Shown: in pieces, positions 17,282 to 26,704 of the stretch
Position numbering within the stretch: the stretch's first letter is position 1
Layout of the letters: every line of letters begins with the position of its first letter
Assembly (NCBI RefSeq): GCF_000422545.1
Contig: NZ_AULZ01000012.1
Span: forward strand, 1 to 64,000
DNA: 64,000 nucleotides
Direction of reading: 5' to 3'
DNA from: Desulfocurvibacter africanus subsp. africanus DSM 2603
GTDB taxonomy: Bacteria > Desulfobacterota > Desulfovibrionia > Desulfovibrionales > Desulfovibrionaceae
Notes under the pieces: generated by a model
Seen by the model: only the letters and a program-made list of their open reading frames with translations
Told to the model about the DNA's origin: nothing
The model's database searches: none
Made by a program: the position numbers and the translations under genes

Positions 17282-19581
17282 GCGTACGCCCTCACAATCA
17301 ATTTCCAGTTCGCCAGAGTTATATTCAACCGTGCGGTGGTGCTTTTGCTTAATATGGTTGGCACTCCATTTCCCACCTTCACGAAAAGATTTGTCGCTGT
17401 AGGAACTACAACCAAACCCCTGCCCGTCGAGCCATCATCATCAGGCGCCGGACCAATTATAACCTCGTCGCCTACACTGTAGCTGCCTTCCGCCACTACA
17501 CACTTAATTCGGCATTGTACTACTTTAGGATCGACTGGGTTAAGAGCGGAATCCACTAGGCCATGCGCCAGAGTGATTGAGCCATTCAGCACCATTATCT
17601 GGGGTTCTGAAACGTATGCCGACTGAAATACAACCCCGCTCTTGTCCGCCTTCCCAGCCACCTCGCTGGCCAGGGCCAGCATGTCCACTGTGCCGGAGTA
17701 GACAGGCACGCTGGCCGCCTGGATGCAGGGTAGCCAGGAGACGGACTTGGGTTGGGTTTCGTCGTTGCCGAAGGCTGTGATGTAGCTGGTAGAAGTAACG
17801 CTTGGCGTCTCTGTATCGCTTGCAGGCAAGACAGTGGTTGAACCACCGACACCGACCGTACGGCTTACCCTAATAGGGTGATTATGCTGTTTAATCCCAT
17901 CCGCCTGCCACGTACCCACGCCCCGCCCGTTGCTCGGATCAGCGCCGCGCACGAAATCGCGCAGCCTGGGCAGGCGGAATGTGTTCACGCCGTCGCCGTC
18001 CGAGAAGTAGCCGACCGACGTTTGCGCCGCCGCCTGGCCCTGCCATTCGGCTTCCGTAATCAGCAGTCCCGAGTTCTGCGCGTACTCCCAGAGCTGCGGC
18101 CAAGTGGTCCGGCTGACGCTCGCGCCGTCGTTGACGGCCAGCATGCCCGGCAAAGGCGTGGTGCCCGGCACCCAGATCATGGTGCCCACGGGCAGGCCGC
18201 TGCTCAAGCCCTCTCCGCCCGTCCCGCTGCTCAGCCTGGCCACCTCGGCTGCCAAGGCCAGCATGTCCACGGTGCCCGAGTTGACCGGCAGGCTGGCGGC
18301 CTGGATGCAGGGCAGCCAGTTGATGGACTTGGGGCGGGTTTCGAAGCCGCCAGAAGATCCGGTAGTAAGGCCTTGGGTTACAAGAGCGCCAGATAGTGTG
18401 GTTCCAGACCCTGCTGAACCTATGTTGAACCAAGAGGATGACAATTGATGGTTGTGTGCCTTGAACTCATCCCCCTGCCACAACCCCACCGGCCTGCCAT
18501 TGCTCGGATCAGCGCCGCGCAGGTAGTCCACGAGCTTGGGCAATCTGAAGGTCGTCGAACCGTCGCCGTCCGAGAAATTGCCGACCGAGGAATGCACCGA
18601 GGCCTGGGCTTGCCACTCGGTATCCGTGACGAGCAGCCCGGAGGCTTGCGCGAACTCCCACAGCTCGGGCCAGGTAGAGCGGCCGATGACGTCGCCCGCG
18701 TTGACGGCCAGCATGCCGGGAGGCGGCGTGGTGCCCGGCACCCAGACCACCGTGCCCACGGGCAGGCCCATGGCCGCGCCCACCACGCTCCACTCGCCCC
18801 AGCCCCCATTCACGCGCCTGCGCCACCAGCCCGGATGGCCCGCGTCGTCCACGCTCCACACGAGCTGCGTGCGGCCGCTATCGGCCGGCTGGACCATGGT
18901 CTGCACAAAGCCCTGCACGCCTGCCGGCATGTCTGCGGGCAGGTGCGTGGCCTGGCCTTTCTGCACCGCATACAGGCTGTTGCGCTCGATGGCGTCCAGG
19001 TCGCCCGTATAAGCCGTGTGCCGGCCGTCGAGCCCGAAGCCCCGATAACTGTCGCTGTGCGCGGCCAGCCGGCCATCGCTGTAGGCCTTGGCCGCGATCT
19101 CGGCCTCGTCGGCCTGCGCTTCCGCGTAGCCCCGCGTGGCCAGCACCACGGCCGGGTCCACCTTGAGCGTGACCACGCTGGTGTTGCTCACCTGCACTAT
19201 CAGCCGGATGTACAGGTCCTTGCCCGCGCCGTCGGCCAGCTGCGGCTTGTAGGTTTGCGGGTACTTGCCCACGGCGATCAGGTCGTTGTCCACGTCGAAC
19301 AGGCCGGCCTCGCGCACCGTGAAGTTGCCCACGCTGGTCGGGATGACCAGCTCGGCCACCAGCCAGCTGGCGTTCTGCGGGTCCACGTTCAGCGCGTTGA
19401 CCGGCCCGCGCCAGGCCTCGCTTTTCAGCGCTGTCTGCGTTTCCGTGGGCTCGTAGTAGCCGCCGCTCACACCCTGGCCCACGGCCATGTGCGTCAGGCT
19501 CACGCTCTGGCCCAGGGCCAGGGCGTTGGCCAGCTTGGCGTGGCCCACCTTGGTGAGGATCGTATAGAACTGCTCGGCCAT
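17278..19581 (-). CDS. Tail fibre with knob and two collar modules, orphan cassette 1
   Basis: 767 residues. The first 150 residues match the DUF3751 fibre N-terminus that attaches to the P2-type baseplate (FYTILTKVGHAKLANALALG, FTVREAGLFD). Then comes a knob-like repeat (YTGDLDAIERNSLYAV, MPAGVQGFVQTMVQPADSG, HPGWWRRR) resembling the pyocin_knob domain. Two copies of one collar module follow (VGTVVWVPGTTPPPGMLAV and VGTMIWVPGTTPLPGMLAV), each ending LRGADPSNGR or VRGADPSNGR before a variable stretch and a W-L-P-C-I-Q-A-A-S end. A C-terminal beta-rich tip of about 110 residues follows. The internal duplication is unusual. Start is behind AGGAGACGATTC. Confidence 0.88.
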   Translation of the reverse strand: MAEQFYTILTKVGHAKLANALALGQSVSLTHMAVGQGVSGGYYEPTETQTALKSEAWRGPVNALNVDPQNASWLVAELVIPTSVGNFTVREAGLFDVDNDLIAVGKYPQTYKPQLADGAGKDLYIRLIVQVSNTSVVTLKVDPAVVLATRGYAEAQADEAEIAAKAYSDGRLAAHSDSYRGFGLDGRHTAYTGDLDAIERNSLYAVQKGQATHLPADMPAGVQGFVQTMVQPADSGRTQLVWSVDDAGHPGWWRRRVNGGWGEWSVVGAAMGLPVGTVVWVPGTTPPPGMLAVNAGDVIGRSTWPELWEFAQASGLLVTDTEWQAQASVHSSVGNFSDGDGSTTFRLPKLVDYLRGADPSNGRPVGLWQGDEFKAHNHQLSSSWFNIGSAGSGTTLSGALVTQGLTTGSSGGFETRPKSINWLPCIQAASLPVNSGTVDMLALAAEVARLSSGTGGEGLSSGLPVGTMIWVPGTTPLPGMLAVNDGASVSRTTWPQLWEYAQNSGLLITEAEWQGQAAAQTSVGYFSDGDGVNTFRLPRLRDFVRGADPSNGRGVGTWQADGIKQHNHPIRVSRTVGVGGSTTVLPASDTETPSVTSTSYITAFGNDETQPKSVSWLPCIQAASVPVYSGTVDMLALASEVAGKADKSGVVFQSAYVSEPQIMVLNGSITLAHGLVDSALNPVDPKVVQCRIKCVVAEGSYSVGDEVIIGPAPDDDGSTGRGLVVVPTATNLFVKVGNGVPTILSKSTTARLNITLANWKLIVRAYA

Positions 19582-19591
19582 GAATCGTCTC

Positions 19592-20260
19592 CTAGCTCAG
19601 GGGATAAATGGTTACGGTTTCCACGCACTGATATCCGGTGCCCAGGCGCAGCACGCCCGTGGACTGCACCTCCCGCGTGCTCCACGGGTAGACCGTGATA
19701 GCCTCGCCGCCGAGCATGGCCCCGGCCAGGCACAGCTGGGCCTTGCCCGTAAGGAATATCTTCAGCCCGGTCATGTGCGAGCGGGCCGCCTTGTACTCGT
19801 CCACGAGTTTTTCCAGCAGCTCGTACATGCCCTGGTCCAGGCCCTGGTTGCCGATCTCCAGCACCTCCACGCGGAAGGTGCCGGGCTCGCCGCCGTACTC
19901 GAACCAGCGCTCGATGAACGCGCGCATGCCCAGCAGCTCGAAGACCCGGCGCACGGCGAACAGCGTGCCCTTGGTGCGGTGGATCTCGGCGGCCTGCGCA
20001 ATGAGCGCGCGCTGCTCCTCCTCGCCCGCGGCCAGCAGCCAGCCCTCGTGGCCGTCCAGGTGCTCCTCCCAGGCCAGCAGGGACAAGAGCGGCTCGTCCA
20101 GTTCGTCCAGCCTGGGCCGGATGAGCACCCTGGCCAGCTCGTCCTGCACGGCCAGGTACTCCTGCTGCAGGGCCCTGGTCGCGGCCTGCACGGCCGGATC
20201 GTGCCGGATGGACACGGGCACGAGGTCGAGCAGGTCCACCTCGCGCAGGCTCCTACTCAT
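19592..20260 (-). CDS. Tail protein I (P2 gpI family), orphan cassette 1
   Basis: 222 residues. LDELDEPLLSLLAWEEHLDG, IHRTKGTLFAVRRVFELLG and WFEYGGEPGTFRVEV are the conserved core of the P2 gpI family, which with gpJ forms the outer baseplate wedge that holds the fibre. The start overlaps the stop of the J gene (both within 20253-20260). It is clearly diverged from the I proteins of the other two units, so the cassette is not a recent copy. Confidence 0.88.
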   Translation of the reverse strand: MSRSLREVDLLDLVPVSIRHDPAVQAATRALQQEYLAVQDELARVLIRPRLDELDEPLLSLLAWEEHLDGHEGWLLAAGEEEQRALIAQAAEIHRTKGTLFAVRRVFELLGMRAFIERWFEYGGEPGTFRVEVLEIGNQGLDQGMYELLEKLVDEYKAARSHMTGLKIFLTGKAQLCLAGAMLGGEAITVYPWSTREVQSTGVLRLGTGYQCVETVTIYPLS

Positions 20261-21383
20261 CTTCCAGGCCTCCGTAGTTGACGCCGGGCGTGCCCTCCTG
20301 GGCCACCTGCCAGCGCTCCAGGGTCCTGAAGGCCGGGCTGGCGATGTCCACGCGCTTGGCGCCCGCGGCCATGCACAGGGCGGACAGTTTGGAGGGGTTT
20401 ATGTCGCGGCCGAGCCTGCCCCGCTGCCAGGAGCGGTAGTCGCTCACGGCCTGCTGCACGGCCTGCTGGATCTGCTTCACGAAGGGCGCGTTGGCCGAGT
20501 CGAGCCAGTAGGTCAGCTGCAGGTCGTAGGGCACTGCCTCGGGCGGCTGCACGACCACCTGGTCCGTGTCCGGCCGGCGCTCCTCCGGGTCGAGCATGGC
20601 CGCCACCGCGTCCAGGATCGGCTTGTCGGCAATGGGATCGGGCACCAGGCCGCCCTTGAGCAGCGGCCGCACGTTCACCACGCAGGGCTCGGGCGAATAC
20701 ACGGCCACGTCGATGATGTCCTGGTGCGCGCTCATGGCCCAGTAGCGGTAGGCCCCGCGCGGCCCGGCCAGGCTGTAGCCCTCGGGCGCCTGGCGGATGC
20801 GCTCGCGATAGGCCTCGTCCGTCTCCACGTCCGCGCCGCCCGTGGTCGTGGTCGTGTTGGCCACCTTGGCCACGTGGGCCAGCGGGTCCACCAGGCGGTT
20901 GACCTGGCTGGGCAGCAGGCCATTGCCCTGGCTGCCCGCCTCCAGGCAGACCGCCTCAACGTCGACCCACTCGTCTTTGGCCTTGATCTCGGAGTATCCG
21001 CTCGTGGCGAACATGAGTTGGCCGTCCGGTGTTGCGCGGGTGCCGGCCGGGATGGCCACGGGATAATCGAGCGGCGTGGTGAGCGAAAAACGCAGCGTGG
21101 TCATGGCTGGCGCGGCCGCCAGGCGCGCGGTCTGGCGCTCCGCGCCCTTGTGGTCCAGGAACGCGCCGCTTGCGTAGCGCAAGAGGTTCATCTTGCCCGT
21201 GTGGTCGATGATGACCCGCTGGCGCGTGATGACCTCGGCCACGAACTCCAGCCACAGCCGCTCCGGGTTGCCTGGATAGAGCGTGCGGCCGGTTATGGCC
21301 TGGTGCGTGGCCAGCAGCCACTCGCGCACCTTGGCCGCGTCGGTCTCGCAGAACGAGACCTCGGGCAGGCTGGCCAGGGACAT
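20253..21383 (-). CDS. Baseplate J-like protein, orphan cassette 1
   Basis: 376 residues from the ATG at 21383 behind AGGAGG; the longer frame upstream is rejected. Start LPEVSFCETDAAKVREWLL and end YGGLEDE frame a baseplate_J core (VAIPAGTRATPDGQLMFAT, GNGLLPSQVNRLVDP, RGRLGRDINPSKL). The same start and end occur in the J proteins of the other two units. It is the first gene after a control element, so the cassette begins with the baseplate wedge, not with the fibre. W, V, D, tube and sheath partners are absent here and must come from elsewhere. Confidence 0.9.
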   Translation of the reverse strand: MSLASLPEVSFCETDAAKVREWLLATHQAITGRTLYPGNPERLWLEFVAEVITRQRVIIDHTGKMNLLRYASGAFLDHKGAERQTARLAAAPAMTTLRFSLTTPLDYPVAIPAGTRATPDGQLMFATSGYSEIKAKDEWVDVEAVCLEAGSQGNGLLPSQVNRLVDPLAHVAKVANTTTTTGGADVETDEAYRERIRQAPEGYSLAGPRGAYRYWAMSAHQDIIDVAVYSPEPCVVNVRPLLKGGLVPDPIADKPILDAVAAMLDPEERRPDTDQVVVQPPEAVPYDLQLTYWLDSANAPFVKQIQQAVQQAVSDYRSWQRGRLGRDINPSKLSALCMAAGAKRVDIASPAFRTLERWQVAQEGTPGVNYGGLEDE

Positions 21384-21476
21384 GCGCTTTCCTCCTTTGG
21401 GCAGCCGCAAGCGGCCGCCACGTTGCACAGGTGCGTGGGGTGCCTGGGGTCCCGGCCCAGGTGGGCCGACCGGGTT

Positions 21477-21548
21477 GATCAGGCAGGCGCGAGACTACGC
21501 TGGAGGGCGGAAAGGCGGGATGGCGCGGTGCAGACTATGCGTGCAAAT
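21477..21548 (-). promoter_or_regulatory. Tail-regulon control element, copy J1
   Basis: 94 bp upstream of the J gene of orphan cassette 1. It matches copy J2 at about 61 of 70 positions by hand alignment and shares the GGGATGGCGCGGTGCAG core with the F and R copies. In transcription sense TAGTCT occurs twice about 40 bp apart. The second could serve as a weak -10. Confidence 0.75.
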
Positions 21549-21930
21549 TGCGTGTAGGGGCGGGTAGGCACGGTCTCGGCGAGGCGCAACGGCGCCCCCG
21601 GCCCCCCCGCATTTTTTGCTCGCGGCCAGGACGGCCCGAGTCACAATCGTGCAGGACAGCACGATTGGACGTCGCCGCCTCGGGCGACGCCCGTAGAGCG
21701 AGGGCCGGGGCGGTGAAGATATTGGACCTGGTGCGATGAGTCGGATTCGCCCCGGGAACCCGCGCCCACGCGCAATGTGCAGGCGGCCGTGCCTGATGCG
21801 GCAGGGGCCTGCCGGCATGCGCGGTAGATAAATGACGGGCCGGGGGCCTGCTTGTAGACTGATCTATTCTGATGTAAGCTGGCTATATAATAGTCAATTG
21901 CTTCAGCGAACGAATTATAAGGAGACGCAC
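21549..21930. promoter_or_regulatory. Intergenic region with hairpins and lipoprotein promoter
   Basis: Holds a half copy of the REP palindrome (GTAGGGGCGGG at 21554-21564), a perfect hairpin CAATCGTGC-aggaca-GCACGATTG near 21650, and a strong -10 box TATAAT at 21886-21891 with only a weak -35. The -10 lies 40 bp before the lipoprotein ATG and is the likely promoter for it. No gene is seen in the stretch. Confidence 0.55.
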
Positions 21931-22527
21931 ATGCGCAGATGGCCTCTTCCCCTGCTCCTTTTGCTCGTCCTGACCCTGCTGGCCGCAGGCTGCGCCCAGC
22001 AGAAGATGATGCGCAACACGCCGGACGGCAAATTCGTGTACAACCGCTTCACCATCCATACCTTCCGCGACAGCAGCAAGGACCTGGTGGCCAGCTACGC
22101 GAACTACACCGACCCGGCCATCACCGTCCCGAACATCGAACACAAGACCTTCCCGCCCAACACGCACTTCCGCGTGGAGAAGTGGAATCGCGGCTTCAAG
22201 CTCATCCAGGCCGAGACCGGCGAGGTCATCTATTACGAATACAGCCCCAAGCGCACCCAGATGGATGTCCTGCCCTACATGGACCTGGTCTTCTCACCCA
22301 CGCCCGTCAGCCTGGACGGCCTGACCGAGCTGGACAAGCAGGGCCTCAAGGCCGGCAAGGCCATGAAGGGCATGACCAAGCCCGGTGTCATGGCCGCCCT
22401 GGGCTACCCATCCCCGCATAGCACGCTGAGCCTCGACGCCGACAAGTGGGTCTACTGGACCAACCGCTTCGGCACGCGCGCCATCTTCTTCGAGAACGGC
22501 CTGGTCGTGTCCGTCAGCGGCCAGTAG
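21931..22527 (+). CDS. Outer-membrane lipoprotein with BamE/OmlA-like C-terminus
   Basis: 198 residues; ATG behind AAGGAG. The signal peptide has lipobox L-A-A-G-C, with acylation at Cys 18. The C-terminal part (MTKPGVMAALGYPSPHS, WVYWTNRFGTRAIFFENGLV) follows the two-helix/three-strand pattern of SmpA/OmlA (BamE) domains, which act in the beta-barrel assembly machine or as general lipoprotein scaffolds. The middle part is unassigned. It is monocistronic, facing the kinase gene. Confidence 0.75.
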   Translation: MRRWPLPLLLLLVLTLLAAGCAQQKMMRNTPDGKFVYNRFTIHTFRDSSKDLVASYANYTDPAITVPNIEHKTFPPNTHFRVEKWNRGFKLIQAETGEVIYYEYSPKRTQMDVLPYMDLVFSPTPVSLDGLTELDKQGLKAGKAMKGMTKPGVMAALGYPSPHSTLSLDADKWVYWTNRFGTRAIFFENGLVVSVSGQ

Positions 22528-22565
22528 CCCTTCGCAGACAAGCCGAGAGAGGGCCCGGCCTGCGT

Positions 22566-22595
22566 GTAGGGGCGGGTCTCAAACCCGCCCCTGCT
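22566..22595. repeat. REP-like palindrome between convergent genes
   Basis: GGGGCGGGTCTCAAACCCGCCCC-type palindrome, two bases before the stop codon of the kinase gene and 40 bp after the lipoprotein stop. It probably also serves as a terminator for both. Confidence 0.75.
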
Positions 22596-22596
22596 T

Positions 22597-25500
22597 CTAC
22601 CCGGACGCCCTGCCGGCCACGTCGCGCAGCACGGTATTGAACTCCTCGATCCTGATCGGCTTGGCCAGGTAGCCGTCCATGCCTGCCGCAAGGAAGCGCT
22701 TCCTGTCGCCATCCAGGGCGTAGGCTGTCAGGGCGATCACGGGGATGTCCGTTTTGCCGGCCTCGCCGGCCCGAATCCGTTGCACGGCCTGCAGGCCGTT
22801 CATGTCGGGCATGCGGATGTCCATGAGCACAAGGTCATACTCCGCCTGCCGCAGTGCCTGCAGGGCTTCAAGGCCGGTGCCGACGATGCTGGCCGTATGG
22901 CCCTGCATGCCGAGCAGCTCCCTGATGAGCACCTGGTTGATCTGATTGTCCTCGGCAACCAGGACCCGCAGGCGCCTGCCTTGCACGCCTGGTCCGCACG
23001 CGGGGGCAGCGTCGGGCAGGGTCGGCTGCTGTGGGACGCAGAACACCGCCGTGAAGCTGAACGTGCTGCCCTGGCCGGCAACGCTCTCGGCCCAGATTGT
23101 GCCCTGCATCATTTCCACCAGGCGCTTGGAAATGCACAGGCCCAGGCCCGTGCCGCCGAATTTGACATGCGCCGAGGTCAGGGCCTGGGTGAAAGACTCG
23201 AACAAATGGGGAAGCTTGTCCTGCGGAATTCCGATGCCCGTGTCGGCGATGGAGAAGATGAGCCCCAAGCCCGCAGGGCAGTAGGGGCGGGTTTCAAACC
23301 CGCCCGTGCTCAGGCCCAGATCGACCGAAACCGAGCCGCGCTCCGTGAACTTGAGGGCATTGCCCACCAGGTTGGCAAGCACCTGGCGCAGACGGCCCTG
23401 GTCGCCTGCGAGCCGGTCCGGAATCCGCGGGTCCATGCGCCAGGACACATCGAGGCCCTTGCGCCTGCCGAGCATGGCCAGCGGCTCGATGGTCGATTCC
23501 ATGACCTCACGCAGGCTGAACGGCTCGTTCTTCAGCTCCGCCTTGCCTGCCTCGATCTTGGCCAGGTCCAGGATGTCGTTGATGATATCCAAAAGCGTAT
23601 GGCCCGACTGCTTGGCCAGCTCAAGGTACTTGCATTGCTTTTTATCGGCGCAGGCCATGTGCGCCAGCTCGATCATGCCCAGGACGCCGTTGAGCGGAGT
23701 CCGCAGTTCGTGGGACATGTGCGCCAGGAACATGGATTTGGCCCGGCTCGCCGCCTCGGCCTCGGTTTGCGCCCGCCTGATCTCCTCCTCGGCCCGTTTG
23801 CGCGCCGTGACGTCGTGCATGATGCAGTGCGTCTGCCGGAAGCGGCCCTGCTCGTCGGTGCTGATCTTGCCGTAAAAGGCAGCAATGAAGCGGCTGCCAT
23901 CCTTGCGGACCATCTCGAACTCGGCACCGGAGATCTCGCCGCATTGCTTGAATGCGGCGAAGGATTCCGCCAGGTATGCGGCGGATTCCGCCACGAACCT
24001 GCCGAACCGCTGGCCAATGACATCCTCGCGGCTGTAGCCCATGGCTTCGAGCCAGGCATGGTTGACCTCAAGGTAGCATCCGCGCGCGTCCAGGGATTGG
24101 TAGCCCAGCGGGACGCTCTCGTAGAGCAGCCGGTAGTGCTCCCTGCTGCTGCGCAGCTCCTGCTCGGTCTGCTTGAGTTCCGAAATGTCCCGACTGATGG
24201 CCAGCACGGTTTCGACTTCGCCTGTGCGGGAGAACTCCGGGACAAGACATACCTGCAGGGTCACTGGCCTGCCCTGTCCGGACGCAGCCAGCTCGAGCAG
24301 CCCCGGCTTTCCGCTGTCGAAGACAGTCTTGAGCGCACGCCTGGCCTTTGCCAGGTTTTCTACGCTGAAACCCCGCTCATGGAAGGCTTTGCCGACGATT
24401 TCCCTGGGCAGTAATCCGGTAGCCTTTGTCACGGCTTGATTTACATAGGTAAACCGGGAGTCGCGGCCGATCCGCGCGATGATGTCCGAGGTGTTCTCGA
24501 CAATGGCCCGCCACTCCACCTCGCGCTTGCGAATTGCATCGTGGCGCCGCTGCTGCATGGTGAAATCGCTGGCTGCCGCCAGCACGCATTGCTGCCCCTC
24601 GACCTCCATGAGTTCGGCGGAGATGACCAAGGTCTTTATCTCGCCGGACTTGCACCTGTACCTCACCAGCCGGCTGCGCAGCGAGCCTCTTTCTTTCAGC
24701 TGTGCGGCAAGCAGGTTGCGCTGGGCCGGCTCTGCCCAGAGTTGAAACTCAAAGGCGCTCTTGCCGGTGGCTTCCTCCCTGCTGTAGCCGAGCAGCTTGC
24801 TGAAAGCCTCGTTCACGTCGAGGTAGACACCATCCTGCAGCGTCGAGATGGCCAGGATCGCCGGACTCAGGTGGAAGATCCTTCTGAACTTCTCGTCACT
24901 CTGCTCACGGGCCTTCTCCGCCCACCTGCGCTCGGTCAGGTCATAGGCCACGCCGATGAGGCCGCTGATGATGCCGCGCGCGTCGCGCCTCGGCTCGATG
25001 GTCACATCCCAGCACGTCTCCCTGCCCCTGAAGCGGATCACGACCTCCTGCCGGATAGCCCGGCCGGATTCGATCAGCTCCGAAACCAGGGCCTGCACTT
25101 CGCTGGCATCCTCGGGCTTGATGAGTTCCTGGAGTGTCTTGCCGATGATCTCCTCGGCCGTGAGCCCGAAGGGCGGATTGAAAACCCAGCTGAAACGCTG
25201 GTCCATGTCCGCGGCAAAAACCATCACCGGCGTATGGGCCAGGGCCACCTGGAAGCTCTCGTCGCTTTCGCGCAGGGCAGCCTCGGCCTTGCGGGTTTTT
25301 GTCACATCACGGGCAATGGCGACCACCCCGCTGACGGCTCCCTGCTCATCCCGGATGGGACTGGCCCTGTATTCCCTGTGCCGCACTTCGCCGCTCTCCG
25401 GGAGCAGTACGGCTTCATCGCCGTGCACCGTCTCTCCCGCCAGCGCGCGGCGCAAAGGGGACTCGGCTGGCGAAAGGAGTGCCGCCTGTGTCTTGAATAT

Positions 25501-25752
25501 CGGCAGAGGTGAATCGGCTTCCGCCCGTTGGAGCGGGGGCAGGCCGGCCCTGGCGAGAGACAGGAAATCCCGCGCAGCCTTGTTCAGAGGCCGCGCGAAG
25601 CTTTCGTCGGGAGCGCAGAACCAGATCTCATCGCTGGCCGATTCAACCAGGCTGGCCAGAAGGTCGCGTTCCCTGCCGAGTTCACGCAGACGTTCTTTCA
25701 GCAGGGCTGCTTCCGCAAGCAGCTCCTGGCGGCTTTTCTCGATGCCCGGCAT
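22597..25752 (-). CDS. Hybrid sensor histidine kinase (multi-PAS, HisKA, HATPase, receiver)
   Basis: 1051 residues, cytoplasmic, no membrane segment. The order is a short coiled coil, then about five PAS/PAC repeats (each ending like GVVAIARDVTKTRKAE), HisKA with the phospho-acceptor His in FLAHMSHELRTPLNG, HATPase with N box LVGNALKFTERG and G boxes ADTGIGIP and GTGLGL, and a receiver domain with the acceptor Asp in DLVLMDIRMPDMNG. The output partner is not in the window. Between the N box and the first G box an extra segment (STGGFETRPYCPAG) is encoded by an inserted REP palindrome. Start behind GAGAGG. Confidence 0.95.
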   Translation of the reverse strand: MPGIEKSRQELLAEAALLKERLRELGRERDLLASLVESASDEIWFCAPDESFARPLNKAARDFLSLARAGLPPLQRAEADSPLPIFKTQAALLSPAESPLRRALAGETVHGDEAVLLPESGEVRHREYRASPIRDEQGAVSGVVAIARDVTKTRKAEAALRESDESFQVALAHTPVMVFAADMDQRFSWVFNPPFGLTAEEIIGKTLQELIKPEDASEVQALVSELIESGRAIRQEVVIRFRGRETCWDVTIEPRRDARGIISGLIGVAYDLTERRWAEKAREQSDEKFRRIFHLSPAILAISTLQDGVYLDVNEAFSKLLGYSREEATGKSAFEFQLWAEPAQRNLLAAQLKERGSLRSRLVRYRCKSGEIKTLVISAELMEVEGQQCVLAAASDFTMQQRRHDAIRKREVEWRAIVENTSDIIARIGRDSRFTYVNQAVTKATGLLPREIVGKAFHERGFSVENLAKARRALKTVFDSGKPGLLELAASGQGRPVTLQVCLVPEFSRTGEVETVLAISRDISELKQTEQELRSSREHYRLLYESVPLGYQSLDARGCYLEVNHAWLEAMGYSREDVIGQRFGRFVAESAAYLAESFAAFKQCGEISGAEFEMVRKDGSRFIAAFYGKISTDEQGRFRQTHCIMHDVTARKRAEEEIRRAQTEAEAASRAKSMFLAHMSHELRTPLNGVLGMIELAHMACADKKQCKYLELAKQSGHTLLDIINDILDLAKIEAGKAELKNEPFSLREVMESTIEPLAMLGRRKGLDVSWRMDPRIPDRLAGDQGRLRQVLANLVGNALKFTERGSVSVDLGLSTGGFETRPYCPAGLGLIFSIADTGIGIPQDKLPHLFESFTQALTSAHVKFGGTGLGLCISKRLVEMMQGTIWAESVAGQGSTFSFTAVFCVPQQPTLPDAAPACGPGVQGRRLRVLVAEDNQINQVLIRELLGMQGHTASIVGTGLEALQALRQAEYDLVLMDIRMPDMNGLQAVQRIRAGEAGKTDIPVIALTAYALDGDRKRFLAAGMDGYLAKPIRIEEFNTVLRDVAGRASG
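23281..23306. repeat. REP palindrome read in frame inside the kinase gene
   Basis: GTAGGGGCGGG-TTTC-AAACCCGCCC, the same palindrome as the intergenic copies at 22.6, 41.6 and 47.1 kb. On the coding strand it is translated as GGFETRP. It falls in the variable loop between the N box and the first G box of the HATPase domain, where extra residues are tolerated. Confidence 0.85.
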
Positions 25753-25794
25753 AACCTCTCCAAACCAGGGCGCGCAGCCCAGCTGCAGGTATTT

Positions 25795-25922
25795 TAGAGC
25801 AGATTGCCTTTAAGACGCCCGCTCCGGCGCTGACGGCACAAGTGAATTGCGCCTGCGACGAAGCTAGCGGCAAGCCATGCCGACGCACGGCTTGCAGAGC
25901 ATTTTTAAAGCAAAATGCTCTA
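25795..25922 (-). repeat. MITE-like repeat, copy 2 (full length, reverse orientation)
   Basis: 128 bp. Ends read TAGAGCAGATTGCCTTT on the top strand at the left and, on the other strand, TAGAGCATTTTGCTTT: imperfect terminal inverted repeats. The interior has the GCAAGCC..GGCTTGC hairpin and GGCGCAATTCACTTG. It lies 40 bp upstream of the kinase gene and is the only copy not attached to a stop codon. Confidence 0.85.
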
Positions 25923-26022
25923 GTGTGCGAATATATGATATTATACTGCAAGTTTATCTTACGCGTGTCAACGCTATGACCGCATTGGGTCCCACCTGGA
26001 TATACCGCAGCGAACAAGCCAT

Positions 26023-26391
26023 TCATGACCTGGCAATTCCGTCTTGCAGGAACTCCACGCGGCTTTGTCCGTATTCGTCGGCATCCGTGCCCGGTGCTTC
26101 CAGCTGACCCAATAGGCTGTCCAGCTTGCCTTGATGCTGAGTGACAGTGCTGGCCCGCAAAAGACTTGGGTTGCATTGCTTCCCCCGCTGGCCATTTGCA
26201 ATGCCCTGCGTGGTCCTGGCGGCGTTTGCAGCTGACCAGCTTGGCTCCCGGCCCTCCCGTCCCTCCGCTCCCCCGGCTCCTCCAGCTTCCTTTGCTGGTT
26301 GAACGCGGCAAGGTGTCAGGCCAGGCCCCGTGGTCCTGCGCCTTTCGTTCGAGCCAAGCCCTCGGTCCGCGAAAGCGGTCAGGGCCCGGTT
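26023..26391 (-). pseudogene. Possible gene remnant without start codon
   Basis: A 122-codon open frame with no ATG or plausible alternative start. The product begins NRALTAFADRGLGSNERRR, has a Gly-rich middle (EAGGAGGAEGREGRE) and ends HQGKLDSLLGQLEAPG then VEFLQDGIARS. The ending looks like a genuine protein end and the Gly-rich linker recalls the HTH gene at 61.5 kb. The rest of the region from 25923 to 26704 shows no gene; it is AT-rich from 26500 onward, where the promoter of the next operon should lie. Confidence 0.3.
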
Positions 26392-26704
26392 TCAATCCAG
26401 AACGTGCCTGCCGGAGCCGACGCGTGCGCAACAGCTTGATCGCAGGCGCAGCTTGCGACTGCATAAGCAGGTTGGATGCATGTGCTGGCCCTCGCCCGGA
26501 GTTTATTATAATTGACATGATATCCGCCAGCCATGTGTTTCGACGCATATGCACGTGCAATTGTCTCAATTGACAGAGACTCTGTGCATGAGCTAATTTA
26601 TTCACACGCACATACGATTTTTGCACATGCACAGCCAAAGATGAATAACCATCCTTGGGCGGCATGGTAATCAATGCCAATTGTCTACCGACATGGAGGA
26701 CAAT

